Source: Cladobotryum mycophilum (lineage: Eukaryota > Ascomycota > Sordariomycetes > Hypocreales > Hypocreaceae). Taken from it: DNA of 64,000 nt. Shown piece by piece: positions 23,002-35,579 of this stretch. Position 1 is the first letter of the stretch; each line of letters starts with the position of its first letter. The notes below the pieces were generated by a model, which had not been told where the DNA came from, searched no databases, and saw only the letters and a list, made by a program, of their open reading frames with translations. A program made the translations under genes and the position numbers. The stretch spans positions 62,001-126,000 of the forward strand of contig JAVFKD010000002.1 of NCBI GenBank assembly GCA_036429605.1. Direction: 5' to 3'.

Positions 23002-25643
23002 GATGACACTATCCCCTCGAGGGGAAACGGTAAGCAAAAGCCTGGGTAATTTACGTCATCTCTTGCAGAGCCAATTGCATGACTTTGGCAGCGACCTTGA
23101 TGTTTTTTTATAGTTGATACTGCACCGATTCCACGAAAGAATATTTTGCGAGGAGAGATATGCCGAAGCCTCCCAATTCGGTAACGTGAGTGTCGAGCCG
23201 CGGGCCTCCCCATGTTTAAAAAGAATCTTGGTCCACATTCAATATTACCTTACTGATGTAGTCTAGACGCTGTGAATTCTTGACGAGCATGATTGACAAC
23301 GATCCCATCGTTTACGAAAGAGATTGAAGCTGAAAAGGATCAGCCTCCCCATGACAGCCAATTCAGTTACCAAGGTAGATTCGATGGAAATAACGATATA
23401 CTAATTATACATCTAGCTATGTGTCTACCGGCTAGTCAGTAGCCCGTGTTGTCGAAGAGGCGTGGGGTCCTCCTTCATTATGGCATTAATGGTAGTGTCT
23501 TGAAATGGTAGCGCAGTAAAAGCCAAAGTCACTGTTACCCCTCGCTTATCGAGACTGAAATACCCGACGCCTTTAGAATGAGTAAAGCTTTGAAGGACAA
23601 TCGAGGGCTCGCTAATCCCGTCAGCTTGGTTCCCCGGAACGACTCAAGACTGTCTCTCCGGCCACTGTAATGGGAACGTGCCCGTACCTTACAGAATGCC
23701 AGCTATAAGTTCGGTTAAAATACATCAAGTACGAGCAAATAGCCATTTATACGGACGTATGTAATTTAAAGGCTCCATTTCACGCGCAACTTCAATCAGG
23801 CAGCATCCAATCCCGCCTGCAAGTCCTTTGACTTCCAAAGGAAGACACTCGCCTTCTCACTCTGCGCCGCCACTACCACATGATGCAGCATGGTACCACA
23901 ATGAGCATTCGTTTCCTCTCCAATCTCAGCAATAACTTTTTACTATATGAAAAGCACTCCTCCTTCTTTTATAGCGGGTCGTATCTCTAGCCGTGCCTGA
24001 ATCTGCGACAAAGAGCTTTTGGTAATAACCCATAGCTTGGGATCTGATCTGTCCCTTCAAACCCGAGACTGGGATAGCAAACTACCTTACATTGACCTTC
24101 CGGGCATCGATCAAACATTGGCGAACGCAGCAGGGTGGTCACAAGTGTGTGGAAAACACCCGCCTTGTCCACGGACTACAATTTTGAGAATAAGGGTAGA
24201 TGTGTCGAAATTAAAATGAGTAAAGGTCGTTCCGATCGACGATTGAGTAGGTCAAATCCACCAAAAACCAACATGAGTAGAAATCCAAGTGTACTTTTGT
24301 ACCTCAGGTTATTGCAGAGGATGTTCGACACTGATTATATGGTTTGGTTCGATTCCAAGATAAAAGATCAGCGGCTCAAAAGGCGAAATTTGTGCGTTGC
24401 CAGTATTAGTAAGACAGGATCACGGCATCGATTCGTCAAAATCTGTTCGAAACGCTTGATTCTGCGTCTGCTTGAGAGGTTGATAGGTTAAAACTTATAG
24501 ATGACATTGATGCAGGTGTATGATAATGGATGACTCTCTGGACTGTCGAATTCAAGTTTGATTCCGTCTCAGTTCTGTGTGCAAAATGCGAATATTTTAA
24601 GACAGCGGGGAATGTAAGTTTGTATTTCCTTTTAGGGTAGATGTAGAAGAGCGTTGAATCGCGGCCTTTTCCAGAATTGGGGCATCCCAGACTCGCTTTG
24701 CTTTGCTTTGTTAAATATGACGTAGATTGGTTCAAAACGCGGCCAAGCGACGCAATCGTGTCTCAAATGAAATAAAGCGCATCCATCCTACTCCGTATGT
24801 ACTACTGTCTGGCTACTTAGTGCGAGACTCCCTTGTAAGTTTGTGAGTGACCATGAGCGAAATTGTGTCGGTCTCACTAAATTTCATAACTTGGATCTTG
24901 TCTCACACCGCAAATTAGTCCTTCTGCCCAGTACTCCGTACGTGCGCATACCTTCCAAACAGGCGTACACTTTCTAAACAGAAGCATGTTTGGAAAGTCT
25001 ACGCGCATGTTGAACTGCTTACAAATTATGCCATTGAGGGTTATTCTTTTTCTTGAGTAGTATTCTGCATACCAATGTTATGCTGCCGGTATCTGTTATT
25101 ATTTCTACGCCGAGGCTTCGCCGGGAACGCGGGGCCTTTGTTAGGGATCTGCGTCTTACATTACCCGTCACGGCAATGCGGAACTGGCAGCTTATGGAGG
25201 CGCTTTTAAAGCATTTGCTTATGCGAGCAGCAGTGTGCAGTTCAAGCCCGATTTTCTTCTCGAAGGGCTTTTAGAACATCAAGTAATGGCGTCAAATCTT
25301 ACCTTGAGAAAATGTTGAAAGATGCCCATATTCATCCTTTATTTCTGTACAAATTCTTGGTCTTATCAGACTGGAACCGTCTTAGCCTCCGGCAAAAGCG
25401 TCACCGACTCCAAGTGACTAGAGAAATCCTTGTTGACCTGGATAAGATTGGCTGCCTGCCGAGCCGTTTTTGTTGGCCGCTTTCCTACTTCGTCTAAAAG
25501 TCCGTAATCGTGGGCCAACGCTCGGCTGACGTACCCGTGGACCCCTGTCGATGGTCCGGGAATTAACAATCTATAAAGGTAAGGTACTGAAGGCCCCCTG
25601 TGCTTGGCAACCTCTCTTCATCAAAGTGAATACCTAACTCAAG
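23002..25643. other. 2.6-kb gene-free stretch
   Basis: Between two divergent starts (transporter and carboxypeptidase). Short open frames occur on both strands but none has recognisable content or splice structure. No repeats or transposon ends were noticed. Confidence 0.45.
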
Positions 25644-27508
25644 ATGCGTTGGGATATTGTTACGTTATTCATCGCCTCCGTTGGCTTGACCGGCGTGCAG
25701 GCCCGTCGCGGCCCGGCGCACATGACGGGGATGAAGGGGAGAAATTTCCCTGAGCCGATTGCTCATCGGGGTGTGCCCTTCGACAAGTGGACTCGAGACG
25801 GTCCCGTTACTAAAAAATTCGAAAATGCTAATACGACGCGTAAGTGAACCCAGCGGTACCACAATTAGAAGGACAGTGGCATAACTAATTACTCTCCTAG
25901 AGTTCGCCATCAATAGCACCGCCATCCCAGAGGTGGATTTCGATATTGGCGAAGCGTATGCTGGCCAACTTTCCATCTCAGAAGACCTGAATGGAACCGA
26001 CAAGTTCTACTTTTGGTTCCAGCCATCGCCCAATCCAGCTGCTGAGAAGGAGATTGTCATTTGGCTCAACGGAGGGGTAAGTAATTGCAAGAGGCAACAT
26101 TCTGTGCTGTAAATCTAATATGGTGGGCTAATCACTGCTTGCAGCCTGGATGTTCGTCTCTTGAAGGATTTCTACAGGAGAATGGTCCGTTTCTGTGGCA
26201 GTACGGCACCTTCAAGCCAGTTCCCAATCCGTGGGGATGGCACCATCTCACGAATGTCCTTTGGGTAGAGCAACCGATCAATACTGGCTTTTCCACCGGC
26301 AATGTAACAGCCAAGGACGAGGAAGACGTTGCACGACAGTTCATGGGTTTCTTCAAGAACTTTGTTGACACATTCTCGCTGCAAGGATACAAGGTGTATA
26401 TCACTGGCGAGTCATATGCGTACGTCTGCACATTCAACTTTCTCCTAGACTCTGAGCCAATGACTGACGCAACAAATACAGTGGCATGTACTGCCCGTAC
26501 ATTGCGAGTGCTATGCTTGACGCCAAGGATAAGACCTATTTCAACATGAGTGGCATGATCATCTACGATCCATCTATTTCCGGTGGCCAGTTGTCCTACG
26601 ATATGACTGTTGTTCCTTTCGTTGACTACCATCACAACCTTTTCCCGTTCAACGATTCGTTTGTCAAGCAGATCCACGACACCGACAAGAAGTGTGGTTA
26701 TGCCGCCCTCCGCGAAAAGTACCTTACCTACCCTCCACCCGGCCACTTGCCCGCGACTCTCCCCGGCATCGATCCCAAGACAGGAAAGCACTATCCAGGG
26801 TGCGAGGATTATGGTCTTATGAATAGCATCCAGGACGCTGTGTCGGCAATCAACCCCTGTTTCGATATCTACCAAGTGGCAACAACCTGTCCTCTGTTAT
26901 GGGATGTTCTTGGTTTCCCTGGCAGTTTCGACTATCTTCCCAAGGGTGCCTCCATCTACTTCAATCGTCAAGACGTCAAAGCCGCCATCAATGCGCCCCT
27001 TGACAGGGAATGGGCTGAGTGCAACGACCCTGTATTTGTCGGTGATGATGACGGCTCTCCCGCATCAGCCAATACTGTACTTGGCAGCGTGATTGACCGC
27101 ACCAAGAACGTCATTATTGGCCACGGAGCCCTCGACTTTGTGCTGATCGCTAATGGCACGCTACTGGCTATCCAGAACATGACATTTGGCGGAAAGCTTG
27201 GCTTCCAGAAACGTCCCGTCGAGCCGTTCTACGTTCCTTACCACACCGCAGGCGAACCTGCAACACTTGCAAGTGCTGGTGTTTTTGGTACCACACACAC
27301 CGAGCGCGGCCTGACATACGTTGGCGTTGCTCTGTCTGGCCACATGATTCCTCAATATGCCCCTAGCGCTGCATTCCGCCACCTCGAGTTTATGCTTGGT
27401 CGCGTTGATTCGCTTAGTAGCAAGCAACCGTTCACCATTGACCCCAAGTTCCCACAGCCTAATGGGTCACTTGGAAAGGGCACTGCGCCTCCAGGATACT
27501 CGAAGTGA
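25644..27508 (+). CDS. Secreted serine carboxypeptidase, family S10 (557 aa, 4 exons)
   Basis: Exons 25644-25839, 25901-26076, 26145-26419 and 26482-27508 sum to 1,674 nt; introns of 61, 68 and 62 bp. A signal peptide (MRWDIVTLFIASVGLTGVQA) is followed by the S10 core: WLNGGPGCSS across intron 2, NVLWVEQPINTGFS, the nucleophile GESYAG (Ser about residue 214, split by intron 3), the catalytic Asp in GHGALDFVL and the His in LSGHMIPQYAP. Many NxS/T sites suggest glycosylation. The enzyme removes C-terminal residues from peptides in the secretory pathway or outside the cell. It lies 1 kb from a UstYa-family gene; Kex1-type S10 enzymes trim basic residues after Kex2 cleavage, so a role in peptide maturation is possible but unproven. 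Confidence 0.92.
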
Positions 27509-28504
27509 TTCAGTCTATAGTAGAAGCTGGCATGATTTGTTTACGATCGAGGCAGCTTAAATACATCAGCCCATTCTCCCAAGGTTATTGATATCTAGAC
27601 TAGATGGGACGAAGGAATGAATAGAAGAGACAAATATTTAATAGAGACATTACGTATCTGAGGTTGGAATTAGAAGGGTGTTAAAGTAGAAAATTATTCC
27701 CCTCAAGGTTTAATTTAAATGTAATATCTGTTACTTGTCGCATGTCTATTACAACCTTGCTATTAGTCATTTGTGCAGTATACTAACTTTGGTGATGCCG
27801 TGATGGGATCATTACTAAGTGCCCTAAACTAATATTCATTAAATCAGTCTGCTATTCCTACCTATCCACCCCCAAGCGAATAACACTTGTCGTATCTTCA
27901 AAGTTATCTCATCTCTCCTAAAGATCTATTACGTATCCAATAAGGGGAACTACCACAAGCTATTTGTAATCTCTCACAGAATGTCATTGTGAAGGGCATC
28001 TCAGGCACCGCATAGGTGACACCGTGGTTCACACTATCGCGGGAAAACAGACAAACATCAGGCAATTGACTTTGCAGTACTCAGCCGGCTGAACCGTCGC
28101 ACATGGGACTAAGCTTCTCAAGTACTGCATCTGGGGCAGTGTCTGCCTTCCAATACCTGGGAATAAGCCGGTCTGTGGAGACTCCTCTACGACCACTCTT
28201 GGTGCAGCTTGGATCTCGTCGCAAGCGTATGTGGATGTCGGTCTTGCACAACTACCGTTGAGTCGAAAAGAGGGAGATTGCTGAATGTGTTGTACGTGTG
28301 CACTAGAGGAGGATACAGCATGAAATTGAATGGCGGTTTTTTGCATCAATATAAAGCCCGTGCCCATTATCCAGACATCATTATATTATTCTCCATACGC
28401 AAAGGTAGTCAAAACAAGAACTGCAAGTTCAGATACTCGACATGACTTGGGCATCCCTATGAGAGATATAGGTCTTCATGTTTCCAAAGCTAATATAATC
28501 CACA
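27509..28504. other. Intergenic between convergent genes
   Basis: AT-rich spacer between the 3' ends of the carboxypeptidase and the UstYa-family gene. Nothing recognised. Confidence 0.5.
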
Positions 28505-29633
28505 TCACGGTATTGCGTCTTTTACATCTCCTGGTTTTGGAGGGGCTAAATAGTCTTTGGGGATCTTGTCGAGAGGAGGAGCCTGTTAAAGATTAACTGA
28601 TGCAGCGGACACGGATACTTTGCGATTTTACCTGGAGCTTCCTTGCCCACTCCTGTATATCATTGTAATTTTTACAAAAATGCTTCGTGTTAAAGTCTGG
28701 AAACGCTGTTGGTTTCTTTGGATCAATCCAAACCTGTCCCAACACTGCTGTGTCGACATTACACATCAGAACTTGTCGGATGGTATCAAGGCAATGCGCT
28801 TCAACAAGTCAGATTCATTATGTTTTCACTGTATTTTCTATAAGATGGATGAACTTACTAACATGCCGACGCAAAATACGTTCCTCGTTCTTGAACGCAT
28901 GCTTTCCTAGCTCTTTATATCGGTCGTAATTGAAGTACAGAGCTTTGCGGATTAAATTCTGAATCACAGTTAGTTTCGACGAATTTGTAACTACCTAGAG
29001 AACTGACCAAACAGTGCAAATGATGCATTCCTTCTACATTGACTAAGAATCCTCCGCCATACTGTTCCGCTCGTTGGACAAAGGACGATTGGAGCCCACT
29101 GGACAGACCATCTTCGTAAGAAATGACACCAGCTCGGTCTGCAGATTATCAGAAATGTTTTTTTCAGAAACCAATGGGCGTAGGGTCCCACAATCAACCC
29201 CAAGTGCTTCCCAGGCTTTGTCCACTTCGGGAGATCCCAATTGGCGATAGATGTTCTCATCCATAAAAGACCCGTTAAAGTCTTGAAGCTGGTATCGAAT
29301 TGCTACGCCTCTGAGTACAGGAGCTTAAAAATTAGTAAGTACGGATTCATGTAAAAGTGGTATTCAGCTTCGCTTACACCATTGGGTTGTGCGAGCTGCA
29401 CATGTTTTATCGACTGTGGCTCGTCGTGTGGGGATGCATGTGCCGGCCCATAAAGAAACGATACAGACGACTATGAGAATGAAAACGAAAATGAAAGGCT
29501 CGACAAGTGATCTGGCTACACTTGACTTTTGTTTTGGCCCTCTAATACTTGAGCGTGGCAAGAACTCCGACCCATCGTCGGAATCGGTGGAGCCATCCTC
29601 AAGCAGTTGACGTTGGTCAAAATCTTTAGCCAT
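28505..29633 (-). CDS. UstYa-family (DUF3328) protein, first copy (287 aa, 6 exons)
   Basis: Exons 29633-29378, 29323-29192, 29138-29008, 28958-28859, 28798-28632 and 28582-28505 sum to 864 nt with no frame error. An N-terminal cytosolic stretch is followed by one membrane segment (PFIFVFILIVVCIVSLWAG), then the lumenal domain: GSPEVDKAWEALGVDYRAG, YGGGFLVNVEG, the first signature HHLHCLN and the second HVTHCLD, ending LDKIPKDYLAPP. Two HxxHC motifs define the family. UstYa proteins act in the secretory pathway and cyclise or oxidise ribosomal peptide precursors in dikaritin-type pathways. The nearest secreted peptide gene is the Tyr/Gly-repeat protein at 30588, 0.95 kb away and divergent. 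A shorter fourth-intron variant that runs into a stop at 28593 is less likely. Confidence 0.9.
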
Positions 29634-30587
29634 TGATCTGATTTCACTTGCTTGCCAGGAAGCTGATTGTAGAATGGGATGGAACAATGAGGTGAGTTTC
29701 GAAATAAGAGAGCCAATTGCTAGGATCAGAGACCGAGGCCACATTGATGTAAACCATTCAATCTTCAAGGTGTGGAATGACCCAACACCGAATCCGTTGC
29801 AAACAACGTTAGTCTAGTTACTTTTTACGTGTCAAACCATTTGGAATCTTCTCGCTAGTAAAGCTACCATTGAATCGGCGTGGTAATCTGCCGAGTGAAT
29901 ACGAGTCTGAGATGTCTATTGCAGTTGGGCGTTTCTGGCCATGACGCTGATTCGTTGGTAGTGCCGTATGGCTTTTTGGGCTTCTTTAGCTTGGATGGCA
30001 TTACAAGCTTTGATATCAAAAACAATTAACTATGACGAGTAGACACCACTACAATAATCTCTTCAGTCAAGTAGTGAATGCCCATAATGTTTCGATGTGC
30101 GGCTGAAAGACGTAAATCTTTAGCTGCGCCGCTTTTGACATTTGGTGATCTATTGAAAGCCTCACCGAATAGTACTTCGATCTGGTGAGATAAATTGCGC
30201 TTTGAAAAAGACTGTTTTGCTTAGTGTAAGACCATAACTTGTGAATAGTTGTGCCTTTGCAAGCTAGACGCAGTACATAGGCAGATTCATACATCAGGAT
30301 ACAGCATCATAGACGCAAATATGTAGTCTTGGTTGCCTTCTAGAGTGTGCTAGAGAAGTGTGTCCGGAATCATGACAAAGTTGAGACAGAAATATTAATT
30401 TAGGCTTACTCAGGAGACATGTCAACCTGTATAAGAACCATGACTTGGTCCTCCTCCCGAATACGATTCTTCCGATTTTTTTGCAATTGAACTTTACAAT
30501 CCCCCATTCCTACTCAAATTCATTTACACTAAGACACTTTTACGAGCCATTCGTCATTAAAGAGACTTATTCAATCACGGTGACAAA
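29634..30587. promoter_or_regulatory. Divergent promoter region, UstYa copy 1 and Tyr/Gly-repeat gene
   Basis: About 950 bp between divergent starts. No gene seen. Shared control of the two genes is a possibility suggested only by the arrangement; no palindromic site stood out. Confidence 0.3.
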
Positions 30588-30836
30588 ATGAAGCTCACCT
30601 GGGTCAGCCTCCTCGCGACCCTCCCGGCAGCATTTGCGGCCCCAGTTGCGGCCCCCGAGGCCAAAGCTCAAGGATACGGCAGCTACGGCTCCTATCCACC
30701 ACCAGCAGGCGGATATGGAGACTACGGCGACTACGGTTCTTCCCCGCCGCCAGCATCGGGCGGATACGGAGACTATAGCAGCTATCCGCCGCCAAAGGAT
30801 GGATATGGATCTTACCAGTCTTACAAGAAAGCTTAA
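30588..30836 (+). CDS. Secreted Tyr/Gly/Pro-rich four-repeat protein (82 aa)
   Basis: Single exon. The signal peptide is MKLTWVSLLATLPAAFA, then a short APVAAPEAKAQ spacer, then four imperfect repeats each opening with GYG[SD]Y and three of them closing with PPP: around residues 29-41, 42-58, 59-71 and 72-82. About a quarter of the mature part is tyrosine. There is no cysteine and, apart from a terminal KK, no dibasic processing site. It could be a structural wall or adhesive protein, or a peptide substrate of the neighbouring UstYa protein, whose family modifies aromatic side chains. I do not recognise it as a named family. Confidence 0.75.
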   Translation: MKLTWVSLLATLPAAFAAPVAAPEAKAQGYGSYGSYPPPAGGYGDYGDYGSSPPPASGGYGDYSSYPPPKDGYGSYQSYKKA

Positions 30837-31692
30837 TTCAGGAAGCCTTGGCCTTGGTAGGAATATCAATTTGTATGGGCTGGATAGGATATAGGGAAAT
30901 TGTAAAAAGCTCAGACTGAAATAAGAAACACTCAAGTCCTGCCTTCTACTTGGCATCGAGCAAAATTATCAGTGGTGTCCCTCTATAGGTTTAACGCCCA
31001 TAGTGAGGTGAAGACAGCATTTGGATCAGGCCGTAACAAATTCAGTGCCCCCATCTTGACAACAGTGATTGGAAACTTTCTTTGCAGCGCTAACCTTGAT
31101 ATGAGAAGCTCGCCTAACCCATTAAAGGGCATCCTACTTCGGCTCCATTGAAGATCATGATGACCCTGCTAAGGGTATGCAGCATCTCTGCAAAACATGT
31201 TAGCGCAATCATTCTACCGTTCCTCTCTGTTTGTAGGGCTTGCTCTGTAGATGTGGGCTGCCGATTGGTAGCTCATTTTGAACGGCCAACGTCATTGTCG
31301 TGTGAACCCCGCTTCATTCTTAAGTTAGCAAACAGCATTGGTGACAGTGTAAAGAGACTATTCCCTGAAGGATCATTCTCGACCTTGAAAGGGCCTTTTT
31401 GTACATCGATGCGGAAATCATCCATAGTCAGGGTGAGGTCATCGATGGGTGAACATCCACAGTTTTCATTGTACCTACGGAGGTAGCGGGATGTGACATG
31501 AAATGAAAGCTGAAATCTACACTCAATACTACCTTCATTCCATTTATGTGACGTATTAAAATAATTTTCTCCCTTTCAATTCCCTTTACCCCATCCGCGT
31601 TACTGAAGAGATTGATGGTGACCCTATTCCATACACGCTTCTGGCTACCTTTGAAGCGTCTTCCTCATCTACACCAACTCAACATCCGCAAC
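30837..31692. other. Intergenic, nothing recognised
   Basis: Spacer and promoter before the FAD disulfide reductase. Open frames here lack recognisable content. Confidence 0.5.
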
Positions 31693-33149
31693 ATGTCTAC
31701 ACACTATGATGCCGTAGTCATCGGCTCGGGGCAGGGGGCACGCCACTCAGCATTGCCTTTGCCCAAGCCAAGAAAAAGACAGCGCTGATTGAGAGTACAC
31801 ATGTCGGCGGTTGCTGCATCAACGAGGGGTGCACCCCAACCAAGACCATGATCGCATCCGGACGCGTTGCCTATCTAGCAAGGCGCGGGCCAGATTATGG
31901 TGTACACATCGGTAGCGATGCCGTTGGCTCTAGAAACGACGTTCATGTTGCTATGGAGAAGGTAAGGCAACGCAAGCGTGACATCGTCGATAGCTTCCGC
32001 TCTGGCAGTGAGCGTAGGGTGCGTGAAGCTGGTGTGGAACTCATCATGGGCGCAGCCTGTTTCGAAGATGAGCGCACCATCAAGGTGCAGAGCCACGATG
32101 GCGCAGAGAGGACACTCACTGCCGATCGCATCTTCATTTGCACCGGCGAGCGTCCGGCCACTCCCAAGATTGACGGGTTTAATGTTGCATCTTTCGCGCC
32201 AGGCACAATCCTTGATTCGACTTCCATCCAGGAACTTGGAGTGATCCCCTCGCATCTCGTCGTAATTGGGGGCGGTTACATTGGTCTCGAGTTCGGCCAG
32301 CTGTTCCGTCGTCTAGGCGCCGCCGTGACCATTGTGCAGCGCGGCGCACAATTGCTTCCACGCGAGGATGCCGATGTGGCGGAGACAATGCTCAACATCC
32401 TGCAGGAGGACGGTGTCAAGGTCCTCCTGAAGGCGGCTCCAACCAACATCCGTCCCACTGGCGACAAAGATTCGGCCACTCCGGTCGCCGTTTCAGTCTC
32501 GGTGCCCAACAACGACAACCCATCTGAGCTGCTGGCATCACACGTGCTCTTCGCTGCTGGCCGCGTACCCAACACCGACACACTAAACCTGGGCACGGCT
32601 GGCATCGAGACCACAGCTCGTGGGCACATCACTACTGATCCACAGCTACGCACCACTAACCCGCACGTATATGCGCTTGGTGACGTTAAAGGCGGGCCTG
32701 CTTTTACACATGTCTCATACGACGACTTCCGGCTTCTACGCGCCAACTTGCTTGAGCACGAGGCACACCCCGCGCCCCTTACCACGGTCGACCGTGTTTT
32801 GCCTTATGTTGTCTACACTGACCCTCAACTCGGTCATGTCGGCTTGCACGAGCACGAGGCGCGCGCCAAGTTCCCCGGCCGTAAAATCCAGGTTGCCAGC
32901 ATGCCCATGTCGTATGTGGCGCGGGCACTGGAGACAGATGAAACGAGGGGTTTGATGAAGGCAGTGATTGATGCTGAGTCGCAGCAGATTCTCGGGTTTA
33001 CATGCTTGGGCCTAGAGGGTGGCGAGATAATGAGCGTGGTGCAGATGGCTATGGTTGGAAGTGTCAAGTGGACGGTGTTGAGGGACGCAGTGTGGGCACA
33101 CCCCTCGCTGGCAGAGAGCCTGAATAACATCTGGGGGTTCTTAAAATGA
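31693..33149 (+). CDS. Class I pyridine-nucleotide disulfide oxidoreductase, with a 1-base frameshift
   Basis: ATG 31693 begins the FAD-binding strand MSTHYDAVVIGSGQG; the next residues read in another frame from TPLSIAFAQAKKKTALIE onward. The redox-active pair lies in GGCCINEGCTPTK, the NAD(P)-binding motif is VVIGGGYIGLEFGQL, the second FAD motif is YALGDV, and the C-terminal interface domain ends with AHPSLAESLNNI, where the His-Pro pair is the family's catalytic base. This fits the mercuric reductase/dihydrolipoamide dehydrogenase-like group; the substrate is unknown and no mercury-binding Cys pair is seen at the C-terminus. The span is 1,457 nt; one more G in the run 31734-31738 gives 485 aa. 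All other signature residues are preserved. Confidence 0.85.
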
Positions 33150-33599
33150 GCAAAGCTTGTGTTGGTTGCTATTGAACTATAAGCATGAACAAAGAGCGTG
33201 ACAAAGTCTTGGGCGGTAGAAGACTTGTGAGGATATTGTAGTAACGTAGATGACGAACTGAACATGGCATTATGAGACAATAATAGAGTTGATACAGAAG
33301 AACGGATGTTGACGCATGATAATTGTAGCAAAGTAAGGTAAACCCCGAGGTTTTTATTATAAGTATGATCTAGGCGACAAAAATGAAAGGGGGCGACAAA
33401 AGAAATAAAGAAATTGTTTTATGCAAGCATGATTCTCGTCTCATGCGCCTTACGTCTAAAATATGAACCGAGAGGCTGAACATGATGCGGATCACACGAA
33501 TAAGTAAGTTACATGTGAAATCGTCGTAAGTCGTCAGACATACACATAAATACTTCAGAGTCACAAATCTACCCGAGCGAGCTCGTTCTGGGCAGCGTC
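33150..33599. other. Intergenic between convergent genes
   Basis: 450 bp separating two 3' ends; nothing recognised. Confidence 0.5.
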
Positions 33600-35579
33600 C
33601 TAGACTCTTGGATGGATACCAGGATTCTTGCGGAGTTCACCGTTTGCCAGACATGCCAGGGTTTGAGAGACCTCAAGGAAAATTTTGCGAAGCTCAAGAG
33701 CATATCGAGCTTCTGGACTTATGGGTTTCTTAAAAGCAATCTTATTTAAGGTTGGTGAGACCGAGGCAGCGGGAGTGACATGACCGTTGGCTTCTGAGCC
33801 ATTGTCTTCGCTCTTTTGGGTTGTATCATTATCCATGGTCTTTAGCGTATCTTCTCGTGGAAGAGGATCGTCTGCGCCATGATCATTGACTGGCGGTTCT
33901 TGCTCGATGACATTGGTTTCGTGACTGACTTGTTCAAGATCAGTCACCGCCTTGCTTTCCAAGGTTAGATGAGGTTGATGGTTGTCAGAAGATTCAGGGA
34001 CTCTTCCCATTTCGTCTGCTAACTTTGTATCCTCTCCATCAAGCCTACCCGGAATTGATGATTCGGGTTCATGATTCTTCACGGGATGATTATGATGGAT
34101 AGACTGGTCGGAAGCATCATCTGACGTGATTTGGTGGTGGTTTGACAATCCATCCTTCTCCGTGGATCGATCTTGATCATTGTCGAGAGTACCCAAGTTT
34201 TGAATCTCGGCAGATTGTGGTTCTTGACCCCTGTCCTCTGCTGGTAGGTCGGGGTATCCATGCCGTGTTCGCCATCTCTGTTGATAGAACTCACGAACGT
34301 CGTCATCAGGTTCTGAGGCAATTCCATTGACGTAGTCGACCACTGCCTTCTCAAAGTCACGCATGTCCTTCGCCATGAGCTCATCTATCTGCTTCTTTCT
34401 CTCCGTTTTGCTTTTGGCGTACACTTCTGCTTTGAAGCTCTTGGACATGGTCTCCCGGTTGTCAGGCGAAAATAGAAGTGATTCCTCGCCTGCGGGGACG
34501 ATGACAATTCCATACTTGAGGTCCGGGAGTGGCGACCCACCAAGGGATATGATGTAGCTTGCTGAGGCCAAGTAGGTTGCTAACTCAACTGCTCCGTTGA
34601 CATTCACGTATGGCGGGAATTCGGAGGGTACAGCTGAGTCTGTTGCTGCCTTGTTTGACCACTGTCGATTACTGTTGTAGTAACTTGGATCTTTCCCGTT
34701 GCCTTTATCGGCCTCGTCGGTAAAAGCATTCATGTCCTGTGTGTGGAAAAGTGACCGCATCTCCGGCCGAAACCTAGCAGCGCTACGATGCTCGTCCTCA
34801 AGCAATCGGTACTCGGCACTAAGTCTCCAGGCCGAACGATTTCGAGAGGCATCCGCCGAGTCGCTATCTGCGTCCCGATGACGATGGTGATAGTCGTAGT
34901 CTTCCGTCGTTGGTCTCATCCCGTCGGGATGTTTGCGGGGGCTATCATCACGGGGGTTTCGCACAGACACAGTTGAAGGACTACCCCTACGTCTACGCGC
35001 TCGTCTGCGCGCTCGTCTGTCCCTGACGATGATGACGATGAAGAAGGATCCCGAATGGTGATGCGCATTCCCTCAAAACGTGGCTGCCAAAGTCAGCCGC
35101 TGTCTCGACTTTTTACAAATCCAACGTTGTGAAATTTGACATACCTCTTTCTCTAAAAGCTCCTTGTGCTCTGCGTTTCGAGCGAAAATAGTCGTCGCCT
35201 TTCGCCTTGCCTGCTCAGGTCAGCCATGATCCCAAAAATTAATTATCTAAAAAGGTGAAACTAGGCATACTTCTTTCTCTAGACGCTCCATTTCATCCGC
35301 CTCTCTGAGAATCTCTATCTCTGCTTTCCTGTTTCTTTCCCTCCACTCTGATCCAAAGCTGTCGATACCATATTTCTCATGAGCTTCCAGGTTTCGACGA
35401 AGGCGTTCAGAGTCATCATCCAAGCCGTAGTTAGCGACAGGGATGTATAGTGATATGTCGTCGGTCGACTCGCTGTGTTGTCTCATTTCTTCAAGGCCGA
35501 GCTCCATGAGAGCCCCTCGTGTGAGATGTGTCTGAGCAGCTGGGCCAACAGAGCCATCTGGATTGCTCTTATCACTCAT
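33600..35579 (-). CDS. Large disordered protein of unknown function, with a 1-base frameshift
   Basis: Exons 35579-35271, 35210-35145 and 35083-33600, with two 60-61 bp introns (GTATGC...GAGCAG, GTATGT...GGCAG). The N-terminus is acidic (DDISLYIPVANYGLDDDSERL) and runs into a charged helix (EILREADEMERLEKE). Exon 3 starts RFEGMRITIRDPSSSSSSS, then in the next frame an Arg-rich stretch (RRARRRARRRRGSPS), a folded-looking part around VNVNGAVELATYLASASYI, and a long acidic, Ser/Asp/His-rich tail. Summed exons are 1,859 nt; one more base at CCC 35021-35023 gives 619 aa. I do not recognise the family. The Arg-rich and acidic blocks suggest a nuclear or RNA-associated protein, which is only a guess. 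Confidence 0.6.

Noticed and set aside
23987..24735. Several short open frames in the 23-25.6 kb gap
   Set aside because: No recognisable domains, no splice structure, and codon content unlike the neighbouring genes.
29094..29096. A frameshift in the first UstYa gene
   Set aside because: The apparent frame change is explained by a 53-bp intron (29139-29191, GTGGGA...CTGCAG with a CTGAT branch) that restores the family motif GVDYRAG and gives an exon total divisible by three.
30588..30836. Calling the Tyr/Gly-repeat protein a Kex2-type precursor
   Set aside because: No internal KR, RR or KK sites separate the repeats; only a link to the neighbouring UstYa gene remains as a hypothesis.
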